Notes: generated by a model not told the origin, from the sequence alone. 64,000 nt of DNA from Isoetes taiwanensis (GCA_021234155.1 JAJEKV010000106.1:2784435-2848434); one strand, 5' to 3'. Shown: positions 23,401 to 35,810, numbered from the stretch's first letter. Numbers and translations are program-made.

Positions 23401-23860
23401 AAGAAAAGCCGACCCGACTCAAGTGGCACATATGAACTTCACATGTTTTACGTCATAATTCTTTGGTTAGGGAAATATGCAAAGTGTCCCTACATTGCTA
23501 GAATAGACACTGGTCATACTCTGAATTAAAACCTATGGGTCTTGGCTATGTTGAGGAAGTTGTTGAAGGCCATTTTTTGAAGGAGATCATGAGTGGAAAT
23601 CGGATATCATTCTTTGTTGGAGATAACTTTGTTGTCAATCTTTGAGCCTAACAACAAAAGAAAAAGTAGACTTTTATATTTTAAAATGCACTAGAACAAA
23701 GCATGTTATAGAGAAAGCATACAAAAAAGGATCCTTGGGGGCAAAAGTTTGGTAGGAATGAAGTAGTTATTCTTGGAAAATATTACAAGTTAATTAATGG
23801 TAGCTTGTATGAATTGCTAGAACATGAGCAGTCACGGTGTATCTGACCATTTGGTTTTGG
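20442..23860 (+). pseudogene. Decayed intron-containing transposase-like gene, DDE-type candidate
   Basis: A long protein can be followed across exons. Good splice joins are 20706/20917 and 21003/21078, giving GEYGGISFEDAEVMDVG and GAMNHAMLANQEKYEASF in phase. Further landmarks are DSLYDERKLIVDFWRDNTRV (21660), a Cys-rich CKCTCEACGPGPTC (22075-22120), SVIDFAENYSFKID (22605), YCLVDGCSSRWKGSRTFYFL (22890), NYFASYHGKG before an intron at about 23010, and MMVFGAVIKSLTHEMLKRNY (23078). The Asp in DFAENY and in VDGCSS look like metal-binding residues of an RNase H-like (DDE) nuclease, with the later SYHGKG and an acidic residue further on. I recall similar uncharacterised, transposon-like proteins in animals and seed-free plants, but cannot name the superfamily. 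Stops and frame changes near 21290, 22250, 22680 and 22975 break it. Confidence 0.6.
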
Positions 23861-24039
23861 TACATTGAATTTTGATATGACCAAATTGAGGAACAACTTT
23901 TTTTTGCTATCATATTATGGATAGCTTGCATCAAAAGCACGTCCATTTATGCTCAAAAAGTTTTAGAGTCTAAAGGAAATGGCTGAAAGGAAATAAGAAA
24001 TCAAAAAGCAAAAAAAAGCGACAAAAGGCAAAAGATGCT

Positions 24040-24440
24040 TTGTGATTCAAACTGTAAATTGTAAACCAATTTGTAAATTGTGAACCATATTGTAAATTGT
24101 AAATCATATTGTAAATTTGTAGGATCATATTGAAGTTGTCACAATTGATCACATTTGTGTCTCCAAACAAAACAAATATGTAACCAAACAAAACTTATAT
24201 ATGTAAACAATCATAAAATCATCATATTGCTATCATATGTAAACAATCATATTGCTATCATATGTAAACATATTGCTATCAATCATAAACAATCATATTG
24301 CTATCATATGTAAACAATCATATTGCTATCATATGTAAACATATTGCTATCAATCATAAACAATTGCTATCATATGTAAACAATTGCTATCATATGTAAA
24401 CATATTGCAATCATAAGAAATTGCTATCATATATTGCTGG
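24040..24440. repeat. AT-rich minisatellite (ATTGTAAA and CATATTGCTATCATATGTAA units)
   Basis: 24045-24125 repeats ATTGTAAATTGTAAACCAT-like units. 24205-24430 repeats AACAATCATATTGCTATCAT followed by ATGTAAAC about eight times with irregular length. There are no unique spacers, so it is not a CRISPR-like array. It lies just downstream of the transposase-like gene. Confidence 0.9.
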
Positions 24441-24669
24441 ATCAAATTGGTTGTCATAATGAAATATGTTTGAATGTTTGAAAACTTATATTCATGGAAA
24501 CTTATATTCATAGACTCGGAATGTTTGAGCAATCATATCACTTATATTCATATATAAACCTTGCTATTATATAAATATACAAAAAACATGTCAACACTAT
24601 GGAACAAAATTGTGTTGCATGTATACAAGATCCTCATAATATTTTAAAAAGAAAACAAGCACGGTAGAT

Positions 24670-26000
24670 CTATCTTTGATAAGATGCACGGTAGATCTTT
24701 GAAAAAGGCGCTAAATTCGAGAAAAGTCTTGCCTTTTTAAAAGCAAGATAATTTTCTTCGAGTGTACCATATGGAAGGATTTCTTCTTCAGAATCTGCTC
24801 CATTATCCTCTGATACATCTCCCAGGACTTCACCAATTTGGCTGTACAGTGTCTGTTTAGCAAGGACCTCTTCAGCATCCCTTTTTTTTACATCTCCAGC
24901 ATCTACTTTTGCTTCAGCATCTTGATCTTCTATATGCTCCATCCTTGCATCTTCAGCACAAGCTTTTACAACAATGTTAGACACATTTCCTGCAACAAGA
25001 ATTCAATATTAACTACAATTAAATTGAACATGGACTACTATTCAAATTTTAAGTTTTTTATTGCTCGGGCTTGTTTCTTCTTGCGGGGGGTCTTCTTGTC
25101 TGCGCAGTTGTCCGATCTTTGCCGGGGTCTTCTTATGCAAGAATAATTTAAAATTAATGTAACTTAAAAAAAGAGAAGTTATAATACTAAAACTAAATGT
25201 GTACCTTTTATGGGAGATATGTGAGCAAATTTAACGGGACTTCGACTTGTCAATATCTATAAACTGTTCAAATAGAATTGAAGTTAGCACAAAACAAAAC
25301 ATTAGAAGATACATTGAACAAGAATACTTACTTGAAGCGGGTTTGAGCCTTTTTTGTCTTTGGCCCTTGTCTTCCTTTTCTTAATTTTTGCAGTCCTTTA
25401 CGCTTTAAAATCGATTACTTGGAGGTTTATTGTACAAAGTGGTGTTGCTTTTAACTTCATCCTTACGCTTCTTATCTTGACACTATTAGCATGTTCGGGT
25501 TTTTCTTCATCTTCATAGTTAGAGTCCTCTTCAATCACAACACTGAATTCTTTGAATCTCAATTCACGCAAAATATTGCTTGGGACTTCCTCTCCACAAC
25601 GAGGGAACCACCACGATTATAGTTTTTCGGCCACGGTCGAAAAAAGCAAAAGACATGGTATTTATGTCCACATTGGTTTATTTTAACAAAGCGGGTCATA
25701 TTCTTGAGGAAAACAAAGCCATATGCGACATACATCACTAGTTAGCAAAAGGTAAACAATAGACACCCATACCCAACTCCATCCGGGTTTTGGTACTTTC
25801 ACTATCTTCTTTGTATGGCTGAAATATGCTTGGCCTTTGCATGCCATTAGCCATTGATGCCTCAAAGGATGCTATTTCATCCTTGACCGCGAAATTTCAG
25901 CCGCGAATCTATTCTTCCCCTTTAGAATCTATTTGCGGAAGTCTTTGGCTCCAAAAGCTCTTGCATAACTACTTCATCATTCTTTAGTTTTGCAATAGCA
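24670..26000 (-). pseudogene. Unrecognised minus-strand gene with acidic C-terminal part
   Basis: The frame at 24984-24670 reads an acidic segment (EHIEDQDAEAKVDAGDVKKR, then GDVSEDNGADSEEEILPYG) with real-protein character. Upstream on the same strand an Arg/Lys-rich piece near 25130-25060, an acidic piece EFSVVIEEDSNYEDEEKPEH near 25540, and KINQCGHKYHVFCFF with a frame change near 25620-25690 follow. GTAAGT at about 25332 on the minus strand looks like a donor. Acidic and basic blocks suggest a nuclear protein. I do not recognise it, and it could belong to either neighbouring transposon-like gene. Confidence 0.35.
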
Positions 26001-26850
26001 TCAACTTCCTCTGGAAAATCACGTTCAAAGTGCGCTCACGGACTTTTGCTTCAAGCGTATATTTTCATATATAGCTTTGCAAGCTATATGCGCTCCAAAC
26101 AACACCTTCTTTCCTCAATAAAGACTCTTGTTTTGATAATAGCAACTCGGGGGTTCATTATGTATTAAAATAGAATACATAATGCGTGGAGCGGAGAAGG
26201 GGTTTTAGAAAAAAATGAAATGCGTTATACATGCGAGGAGCTCATATGTTTTGGCACCCGGATGTATGCATTTTCCACGATCCCGAGATGGATTTCTTGG
26301 AGCTGCTAAAGGCGTAAGAGTGCGTTTTAGGGGTTTGAATCCGAAGCTTCTTTGCCGGAAAAACGTTTTAGGATTTGGTGTTTGGAGGTAATGTTTTGAA
26401 GTTTTTTAGATCCACCTTACATAAAAATCTATACGAGTTTAGTCATGAGCGGATTAGGAAGTAGTTAGGCGGCGGTATAAACCATTGTTGATGCATTTGA
26501 TTTTAAAGTCCATCTGTTTCCCTCACGGCAGACTCTGATTGCTCTTTTTGTTTTCGCGAGGCCAAGCTTCCCCTTTCTCCATTTTAGGCCTCCATTCTCT
26601 GAGATCCATGGTGGAAATCTAGTTTTAGAGGGTTTTGCATCTAAGTAAAGATGCATTAAGATCAGTTTTGTGCATGCATGTCGGTAGCGCTATACATTCA
26701 CAAGCATCTCTCTAATATTATTTTCTTTGTTTCTTTGCTTGTGTCGGTGAAGAAAATGGAAAGGGCGATAGTTGTTAAGGTGAATGAAGGTTGTGGAATG
26801 ATTGGCTGACCTTGGCCTCATTTCATCTCAAAATCTCAATTTGAGATGGT
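26001..26850. other. Unassigned spacer
   Basis: No domain or repeat partner is recognised. The minus frame at 26656-26465 is open for 63 codons without a known motif. The stretch may include the promoter and leader of the gene starting near 26.85 kb. Confidence 0.35.
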
Positions 26851-29800
26851 AGACCCGGCTTGTCATATAGCCCCGCACAAAAAAATGAGGCGGAGACCAA
26901 TGAAGAGGTAAATCATGATGATGAACTTGTTCTCGTTGAAGATACCGCCTTTTTAGATGATGTATCAGATTTGAATTTTTCAAAGAATAGGTTGCTATCA
27001 AGTTAGCAACAAAGTTTGATGTTGCCAAATGGCAAGTTGCTTTGAGGAAGTTGAGTTCAAAGCTGCAGCAAAAGAATTGAAAAGACAGGTTTGAATTGTG
27101 TTCTTATGATGCCCATGGTAAACCAGTATTTGCTATTTGGTGTCTTGAATGTGAAAGCGTTATGGTAAAGGTGGAGATGATACCTTGTGTAACTTTGAGC
27201 GCTGACCACTTGAAGTCAAAGGGTCATGCCGATAATTCTGGCGTAACCTCAAGTGTCCGAGAGAAGGGAGGCGAGGTTGTGGAGAAGGAGGATCAGCCTT
27301 GCAATGTTGAGGAGGAGCTGGACATTTGCAAGGAGAATCAAACTCTAGTAGTACATTAGCTGCTGCCATTGCAAAGTTTCAAGAAGAAACTAGAATTTTT
27401 GATGTTGTGTTTAAGCTTTATGAGAGCAGCGTTGGTGGATATGCTAAACTTGATGACATTCGTGTTGTTTGTGCCATGTGTGAAAGGCTTCTCGAACTGT
27501 TTCCAAGAACTAGAAGTCTTAATGGCCACATAAAAGATCATATTCTATCTAAGAGACACGTGCATGCTGTCATGAATACAGGTAAGGAGTCAAGTGACCA
27601 AGCAGCAAGAGGTGGGAGGCCGAAGAAATGGGCTGAAGCAGACCCACAACAAGGAAATTTGCATTCTTTTTTTGCAAGAGGTAACCTCTATTTTATTTGT
27701 TAGAAGTAGTGTTCACATTTTAGCTGCTATAATGTTGAATAATCTTAGCTGATTCGGACTGATTTTGACATGAGCGACAAACACTCCGTGCCCTCAAGCT
27801 CGGCGACCAAGCTTCATCAAATGTAACAGTTCACGTGAGTACTCTTAGTGGCTTCATAAGTGGTTTGTATTTTTAAGTTTATAGGGTATCTAGGGTTTCA
27901 TTGTCGTATTTGATTATGAAGCGTCCTTGGCTCTACTATCTTTGGGGCTTTTGGCGAGAACAAATATAAGTATGGAGATAAAGTTAAGGATTTAAGACCC
28001 TTTACGCATGAGCTGAAAGAAGAACATTGGTATTGTGAACTGCATTGGAGCATACATTTGTAGTCGGGCGGGGTTTAGTAGAGATTAGTGGCTCGTTTAG
28101 GCATAAAAATGCAAGAGGGTCGGGTCTTAAAAGGTGAACCCTTTGAAAATTATCAATGTTCTTTATGTCTTTGCTATTCCGAAGAGAGGGATTTTTACAT
28201 GAGAGTGCATAAACGGACCAGATGACAAGGTAGCAAGGGGATTCTAACCACAAAGTTATGTATTAGATCAGTTACACGAATGCAATTGAGATCAAAGAAA
28301 ATGGCCAGGTCTGCGGTTCATGAGATAAAGGAAGTTACATAAAGGAATTAATGTTTTCCAAAATGAGGATTCTTGCATTGTCCATGAAAGAAAGAAAAAG
28401 CTAAGAGAGTGCGGAGGAGTCAATGAGCAGGAAAGATGTCGTGATTACGCGGGGACATAGTGGAGGCACATCGGCAAGGTAAATTTAGTGGAAAACCAGC
28501 TCTTTGGGATTTTCTAAGGGACATAGCTCAAAACATAATCAGACCGAGGCGATAAAAAGAAGATATATAGAAACCACGAAGGCGTTGTTTGAAACAATTA
28601 AGATATGGGGAGGAGAAAGAACAATTTTCTTTCTCTCAATTTTGCGAGTCAGTATGTCCACCACTCTGGCGCTCCATCACGAGAAAGCTTCTTTTACAAA
28701 ATTAGGTCTTAGGGAAGAAACATTCAAGCATCTTGCTTTCGAGTCTACACTTTCGACACATGCAGCGCCGACACTTGGATTTGGAGGGAGGGGGGGTTTC
28801 CGGCAATTATGGATGAGGGCGAGACCGTCATAAAAGCGGGCTGTCGTTGGATTCCCGAGATGGCTTTTTGCTTTCGGCTTTTGTGGAAATAAAGAAGGGC
28901 ATGCTTGCAATGGCACATTTGAGGTGTTAGTTGGCTCCAATGAAGGGGCTACAACATAATTATCAATGCCTTTGAGGAGAATGTCATTTAAGCACTATGC
29001 AAAAGTTCTTATCGTGAATCCCTTGCATAGGAAGCTGCCCCGGACTTCGTCCTTGCCATTATTTCGACATGTAACAGATTTGATCACCTTGAGGTAAAAG
29101 CGTCGGTGGCGGCAAATCAAGGCGTGGAATGTGCACTTGAGAATGGTTGTTGGCCCTCTAATCGGCCCACAGCTTCGGATGGAGACTTCGAGGAGAAGGG
29201 GCGTGCATGTTTGCAGATTATACATCCAGTGCGCACAAGGCGGCACATTCAAGGTTTCATGGGATGGTTGGCCACTAAGTGCCTCGAGAAATAAGGATGT
29301 TTATGGGCTGCATGACCAAGATTTAGTGCTGCGGTAAAGCTTGTTAATCCCATGGATAGTGCCTCTAGAAGGTTGTACTTAGGGAGCGAGCTAGTGACTC
29401 TCAATGGCATACACCATGTCTTTGAGTTATGCCAAAGGAAGCATGGGCTGCAACTTGGAGGCGTGAAGCGCCCGGGATCGGCAAAGCGGAGGGCATAGCG
29501 CCTTGCTTCTAGAAAGGTTCACAATGCTTGGAGGAACTAAGCAATGGTTCTGCGGGCCCACAATCACGAATTTGGGCATCAAAGTTTATCACGGAAGTGT
29601 GGCATCATATATTGACATCTTCCTCTCACCTACTTTGGACTTGAGGGCTCGGATTAAAAAAGGCTTTACAAGCGGTATCCTTCTTCTTTAGGTGAGCTGG
29701 AATCTGTTTGCTACTTTCAATTTGGTTTGATCTTTAAAACTTCAGGTGCATAACAAGCTTTGGAGGCTATGGTTGACAAACCACATCATTAGTTAAGTAA

Positions 29801-30980
29801 GAACTTCATTAGTCGGAAACCTTTATAGGCGTGCAATTGTCATGCCATTTTCTTTGTCTTTGCTAATAAAGTATTTTTAGTTCAGAATTTGGGCATTTAG
29901 AGTTGCCCTTACGATTACCGCGGGATCAGGGCGTATGTGAGAACTTCTTCTCTAAAAGTCGGTGGCATGGTGCGTAACGAAAAGAGCCTATGGCCAGGCG
30001 GACTTATTGGAGAGTGCCTCTGCTCTCAATCATATTTCCGAGTTTCAAGCAGCCACTACCCTCTGTTTCTGCGGCACATGCTAAGCAAGAACACATTTGG
30101 GAAGAGTTAGAAAAGAAGGTAGATACCAATGGGGATGTCTTTGACACAGTAACCTTGCAGATTATAGTAAGCGTGGATCACGGACGACAAGATTATTGAG
30201 GCCTTAAAGGAAGGGCTTCTTCTTTGCACAAGCATTGTGTACAAGCGTTGGCATTACAATTGAGGAGAGTGATGGCTAGTTTGGTGAGCCATGGAAGGTC
30301 GAAGGTTGGTTTCATAGTAGTGGTGTGGTAGAACTGAGCTCTACCACATTGGGAGATGAGGCCCCGATGCCACGGAAGAGAATATGGAGATTGAAGGTGA
30401 AGATCAAGGAGCGAGGTAGTTAGTGAGGATGATGTGGCAGGTCTGAATTACGACATGTGTTTGTGAAATGTTAGATGAATGTAAAAGGAGGAAGCCATCT
30501 CATGTGTCTTGGCATGTGTCTTGGCACAAAATCTTCAAAAACAACGGCATTAATGGGAATCCATGTTCAAAGTGCGAGTTAAGTACTTATTCTATTGAAG
30601 AACTAGTGGAATCCGGTGGCACCACAAACCCGGTGGCAGACAAGCTTCAGCGAGAAAAGGAACAAATCTATTGCAATTCATAAGGTTTGGTATCTTGGTA
30701 GGGTTACTTAGCATGAGGAGGAAGTGCGGCGGTTCATGGAGAGTAGGGGGGCCGTGGACTTAGTTAAATACATTTACCATCTGCATGATAATGAGTACAA
30801 GCTGAATAAGTTTGTCCAGTGAAACAGAATATTGGTAGGGTAATATTAAATTAGGCGTCTTCAAATAGTTGAATTACGCTATTAAGCATCTCTTCTCTTT
30901 CATTTTTTTTGTAGGTGACAAAGGGAAAGCGAAGGTCTAGGGAGTGCATAAGGTTGAGGCGGATATTTGTCAAGTACTTT
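26850..30980 (+). pseudogene. Long decayed gene with two C2H2-like fingers and an unknown domain
   Basis: An acidic start (NHDDELVLVEDTAFLDDVSD near 26905) leads to two related zinc-finger motifs. WCLECES...DHLKSKGH (27135-27228) has C-x2-C-x18-H-x5-H, and CAMCERL...DHILSKRH (27472-27560) has C-x2-C-x19-H-x5-H. RGGRPKKWAEADPQQ follows. The body at 28500-29480, read with frame changes, includes KASFTKLGLREETFKHLAFE, VLIVNPLHRKLPRTS, WNVHLRMVVGPLIG, then GGTFKVSWDGWPLS, YGLHDQDLV and a segment ending RKHGLQL. The C-terminal part near 30090 reads KQEHIWEELEKKVDTNGDVF. I recall comparable uncharacterised proteins in corals and seed-free plants but no named family. Broken frames mean it is a pseudogene, or a gene damaged by sequence errors. 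Confidence 0.5.
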
Positions 30981-30999
30981 ATCAATGATTTTTTGTGAT

Positions 31000-31750
31000 T
31001 AAAGCTACCATTTCAGCGGTTTATGTTTAAAACGGTTTTACGCTGTATAAAATCTCGAGCATGTTCTATTTGCTTTGCTTTACTTAATGCATTCCATGTA
31101 GAAACTGTGATCTTGTTTAAACTTTACTTTGAATGCAATAAACAGTGGCTACTGGTTGCTTGTGGAACTAGTTAGTTAGGTATGCTTTTTGCCTTTCTGA
31201 TTCCATTACTCGATGATTCTTTTCTGCAGCATTTACAGAAGCATAATAAAATGCTTCCAAAACAGCAGATGCTGTTACCCTACACTCTATTTTAATCTGG
31301 CATGACGTGAGGACATAAGACATCCAAGACATAATGAAAATCATACTTTAAAAACAACAAAACATAAACTGTTTGAAGTCTGATTTCGGTTAAGAACATT
31401 ACATAAAAGAAACATATTAAGAGACAAACTAAAACACAAGTCTTAATCTCTGAAACCGCATCATATTCATATTATAATAAGATACTTTACAAAAAGGAAG
31501 GTTCACACCTGCGCATGGCAGTTTTCATGGCCATTTACAAAACAAAGCAACTGCCCGGATCAGATCAGATCAGGAGCTTTACAAAACAAAACATATCAGG
31601 AGCTTTACAAAACAAGTTAAGGAGATTTATTTTCTTGTCAAAGAGCTGGAAAATAAAAAAACCTAAGCTATTATGAGCATACAGGCATAACTTAAGGATA
31701 TGAGAATAGCGGTCGGACTAAACTTGGCTTCACCAAGCGCGGAGGTGGCA
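31000..31750. other. Unassigned AT-rich DNA
   Basis: No gene is recognised. It contains TTACAAAACAAA-type short repeats near 31530-31610 and may be the 3' part of a minus-strand transcript whose coding part is at 31.8-32.2 kb. Confidence 0.3.
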
Positions 31751-31764
31751 TCCTAAGCAGGCAT

Positions 31765-32200
31765 ACAGTTGTTCCCTCTTGCGGCAGTTTTCATCTCCAA
31801 AACCAGCTCATCTGCGAAGTCACCCGATCAACCCTTCTTTGAACTTTTTCGATGTATAGGCTCCATGATCTTGCATGTGCACCACTTCCATGCGAAAATT
31901 TATACAACTTTCAACCGTGCCCTTGGGCTCTTCCGGGGCTCTTCTGCGGCCTCGGACCTCTTCCTCTTCCCCGCCTCTTCCTTGGGTGGAGGCGAGCCCA
32001 CGGATTCTTGATGGGCAGCCGGGCGGTGGTCTTAATCCAGCGCCATTGTCGGATGTGGAAGAGGAATAGGCGGAGAAGGAGGATCAGGAGAAGGATGCTC
32101 GGATCGGGAGAAGGAGAGGAATAGGCGTTGGAGGCGGCGTTGGAGGGAATGAGAAAAGCTGAAGAGCTTCGGATCGGGTTATACCATTGGCGGCGGTACA
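31765..32200 (-). CDS. Possible small basic nuclear-type protein
   Basis: The minus strand from about 32048 reads MALD, a stop, then a Pro/Glu/Lys-rich stretch KEEAGKRKRSEAAEEPRKSP and RARLKVV, followed by stops. KRKR is a typical nuclear localisation signal. In another frame the same bases give an Arg/Gly-rich stretch, so composition alone (GC-rich, GGCGGAGG) may explain the open frame. This is weakly supported. The early stop would have to be a sequence error for it to be a gene. Confidence 0.2.
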
Positions 32201-32261
32201 TGGCGAAATTCACCATAATGGCGTCCTTAAAAGGCGTGCGAAAAAATAAAATCTGTAACAA

Positions 32262-33540
32262 TAATTAATTTAAAGTCATTATTAAATAATCAATAATGAA
32301 TTTCGTTATGATGTCATCCTAAAATTGATTTAATTCAAATATATAAAATTCCAGGCATATTTCTTTTTCTTATTTTTTGGAGTGACCATTGAACTCAAAT
32401 GGCGCCAGGAAAAACCCTAAATACTGTCTGGATGTAACATTTGTGAACTGGATGTAAAAATACGGTAGAGGGTAGGATACATGAATGAAAAATGGGCGTA
32501 AAAATAAGGTTAAGGGTAGGGCAAAAGTGCTTAGGCTGGGTGTAAAAGTATGGAATCGGGTATGATTCTTGACGATATGGGACCGTATACATAGGGGTTT
32601 CTATGGAGGGTCAATTTGTATCTGAGAGGGTTTCTCGACTTGATGCACTTTATGCCATATGCCCCTTATATAGAGGTGAACCCCCCGGGTAGCAACTCCT
32701 CTGCATCTCTCTTCATTTCAGCGAGCTTACCCAAGTGATCCAAAATAGCATTGCTATTCAAGCGATGGCTTCTTTGGTCTCCCCTTAAATCGGCCTTTCG
32801 GATGTTCGATAAACTCGCAGCAAAACTAGCCCAGTTTACTTAATTGCCCATGGTTTGACAAAGCTCGTTGGGTATTACTCCAAGCAAAAGCTCGAGCAAA
32901 GGTTACCCTAACCTCATTGTTGGTAGGCTTGTTTTTCTGATAGGTAGATTCTTTCCGGTGGTCATGCGGCCACGATGGGCGTAACAGGGCCTAACAAATT
33001 TTAAGTTTATCTTTCCTTTCGAAGTGGGCCTTTGCCGGTTTGTCCAGAAAATCGCGGTCGAAAACATCCTTGGCCTTCAAATCCTTTGGCTTCTTCCCTT
33101 CATTACACAAACCTCTGTTTGTGTGAAATTCATACTCAGTTCTTGCCAAAAGCAGTTCCTGATAACATCAAACAGTTTTTTTTTAGTTCAATATCGGTAG
33201 ATAAAAGAAAAAGAGGGATTTTTACCTCATGGGACTTGGCGCCATAGCGAGAATTAGCCAAGAGTAGCGAGAATGAACCGATCTTCCCAATTACACTTTC
33301 AATCAAGCTTCAAAATCGAAATGATAGGATTAGAATCCCTAGCACCCTGCACCTAATCAATTTTACTTTCTGAAACCTGTGCGGGAGACACTGCACACCA
33401 CCAAAAATGATGAAGGCGTCCTTCAAAAATAATGAAGGCGTCCTTCCGTCCGCAAAATTTATCTTTGAAAATAGGTCTTTGAGCAGTCTTTGAACATCAA
33501 AATTGGGTAGGTCAAAAAAAAGCACCCATTACCAAGCGGG
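32262..33540. other. Unassigned DNA
   Basis: No gene is supported. A degenerate motif GTAAAAATA-GGTA-GGGTAGG occurs twice near 32454-32520. Frames at 33032-33247 and 33525-33310 have no motif I recognise. Confidence 0.35.
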
Positions 33541-33544
33541 TGGC

Positions 33545-34600
33545 TCTTTGGATGGAGAGCACTCTATGCAATGCAAAACAATTGTTTTATCGAGAAATTC
33601 ATGATTGGACACGGAAAGCCCACTTGTTTGGGCTTTGGTAGAGCTTTGTTTTCTTGTATGGTTACGGAAGTGTGGGGGGCACGCCATTAGTGCTAGTGCT
33701 TGGGAGAGCTTGGGCCGGGTGCAAAGTCCTTTCTCACTTCGACCTGGGTTAAAACAAGCGGTGCCCTATGCTATTCTTTTTACAAGAGGCGGGTTTTTGG
33801 CCTCTTCAACATTCTGCCATGAAGTGCCATCTCCACTATATATGCAAGGTGCACCACATGGATGATGATAGGTATCTTGTTCTTGCACTTGCCATGGCTG
33901 AAGCTCCTCGGCGTTTACAGCGATGTTGGAAAGAGCATTGCACTACATGGTTTGCCGGTTGGGCTGTACCAACCGAACCTTGCGATGCTTACCCGGTTCG
34001 ATCTGAGCTTTTGCAACAATATCTCAATGGTCGTTTTTCTCAAAAGATATGGGACCTTGATTACCTTGGCCCAAGTGAAAACTGGTCATTATCATGCACA
34101 CATAAATCCCACCTTGGCACGGGGGCCCAAGCTTATTTGCTTGCTTCATTGTCCGGGAACAAGCTTGTAGCTATTGCATCAATTCCGGGGGTCCCACAGT
34201 CTGGTTGAGGCAGTAGATGGGGCGGCCGCAATTGCCGCTGAAAGCGAGACTATGTGTACTGTTGCCCGATTCTGAGGTTATTGAAGATGAAAACCATACT
34301 CTTACGAGTTGCCACCTTTTGAGATAGTCGGAATCATTTTTTGACCTTAGCATTCCATTCCACGCTTCCACAACTTCCGAGCACCATCTATGCATGACTT
34401 GGCATTATACATACTTGAGGTTCTAGATGCGTCTTCAATTCTTGAGCCCTCGGTAGTCATTATCTCAGATTGTCTAGTATCATCATTCTTTGCAAAGGGT
34501 TTTCCCATGAAAACCTTTGAGGCGAGGGTTTTTAATCCTAGTAGTAATGATTGTACTAGCCCATTATATGGGTCCCATGACCTATTGGTCTCAGTGAACA
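33545..34600 (+). pseudogene. LINE ORF2 C-terminal fragment
   Basis: Open stretches read a protein tail of LINE type. Near 34255-34310 the order CVLLPDSEVIEDENHTLTSC matches the Cys/His motif closing many plant LINE ORF2 proteins (C..C, then EDE.H.L..C). The segment 34150-34445 is repeated at 43250-43545, which has VIEDENHTILKC at the same place. The upstream part 33600-34150 contains long frames (33768-34208 and 33862-34170) in different phases that I attribute to the same ORF. Both copies share the non-coding tail CCATGCATGACTTGGCATTA-type sequence. Confidence 0.6.
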
Positions 34601-34606
34601 TTAAAA

Positions 34607-34685
34607 ATCTATTCTATTCTATTCTATTCTATTCTATTCTATTCTATTCTATTCTATTCTATTCTATTCTATTCTATTCTATTTC
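34607..34685. repeat. (ATTCT)n pentanucleotide microsatellite
   Basis: About 15 uninterrupted ATTCT units. It sits at the left edge of repeat R copy 3, where copy 1 has only TATTCTAGTAGGATATATTC (7868-7887), so it is a local expansion within a known repeat. Confidence 0.98.
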
Positions 34686-34689
34686 ATAT

Positions 34690-35215
34690 ATTCTAGTTTT
34701 GACTTTTATAGTTCTAATTGGCAGAAGCCTTGTTATAATAGTTAGAGGGATTGAGCAAGTTAAAGCTCAAACTTTGAAAAGTGAACATTGAAGGCAATAG
34801 CCATATATTTCTTGCTTCATATTTTTTCTTGCTAAAATTAACTGAGGTCAAAAGGCACAATGGGTGATCAGGGATAAAGTGAGAGTCCCAATCTACCTTT
34901 CGACCCTTGCACGTTTACCATCATCATGCTAATCGTGTATTGAATGGCTGCGCAGAGCGGACGTCCTCTCATTGTGTCTTATGCTTTCAAAAGTTTTTTC
35001 TGGCTTGAAGGAATATGGAGAATTTGAAGAAGAATAAGCCAGAGATTTGATAATTGAAGTCTTTGTGCTACTCTGGATAGATCTTAAACTGTTTTAAGTA
35101 CACTGAATGATTACTCTATAAATAATAATGAGCTATACTGTACAATCTGTAGTAAGCTTTATGAATTTTTAGATAAGGCTGCTTGATGGTTAATAGCCGA
35201 ATATTTCTCAATTTT
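34690..35215. repeat. Repeat unit R, copy 3 (uninterrupted)
   Basis: It covers both halves of R without the LINE: TATAGTTCTAATTGGCAG, GAGCAAGTTAAAGCTC, GTGAACATTGAAGGC and onward match 7905-7983 joined to 12430-12900. This gives the empty site for the LINE. Confidence 0.9.
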
Positions 35216-35810
35216 TGGGTTGCCCCTAGGGGGGCAAACCCTTGTTATGTGGGTTTGTGGCATATCCTAAGTATATGCTAGAATATACTTAAAATATGCT
35301 GATGACTGCTAAAAACCCAATGTTACACAAAAGCTGGCGGTTTAAGTGAGTTACGGATGAGAGATGTTGGCCCGGATAAGTTGAAGGAAGAAGGAAGAAG
35401 GAAAAGAAGGAAGAAGGAAGAAGGAAGAAGGAAGAAGGAAGAAGGAAGAAGGAAGAAGGCATATCGGCCATGGCAGACTGCATAATGGCATCGTCATTTA
35501 TCGGCATCAAGCTTTCTCTCTACACCATCGTCGAGCTTTGCCTTTGCCATTTCGGCACCATTCATAGTGCCACCCCGGATATGCATTCTTGACCTATGTT
35601 TTGTAGATTGAGTGCTTACAGCATGGGAAGAGGGCAAAACAACAGGTTCTTTAATCTTTAAAACAATCAGCGTTTTATCATTCATGCATCTCACATCTGC
35701 TTTGATTTGCGAATATCGTAGGAAGGATCCCTCCGGAGATGTTGGGAGTCAGCTTCTAGGCATGCCAGACATGCTAGATTTATCTTTCACACATCAAGAG
35801 CTCTATAGAT
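35216..35810. other. Unassigned DNA with a (GAAGAAG)n tract at 35384-35459
   Basis: A 76-base purine tract built on GGAAGAA units lies at 35384-35459 and produces the artificial Leu/Pro/Ser frame on the minus strand. The frame at 35612-35812 has no recognised motif. Confidence 0.7.

Noticed and set aside
24200-24430. CRISPR-like look of regularly repeated AATCATATTGCTATCATATG units
   Set aside because: Units abut or vary in spacing with no unique spacers, the sequence is AT-only minisatellite, and the window is eukaryotic.
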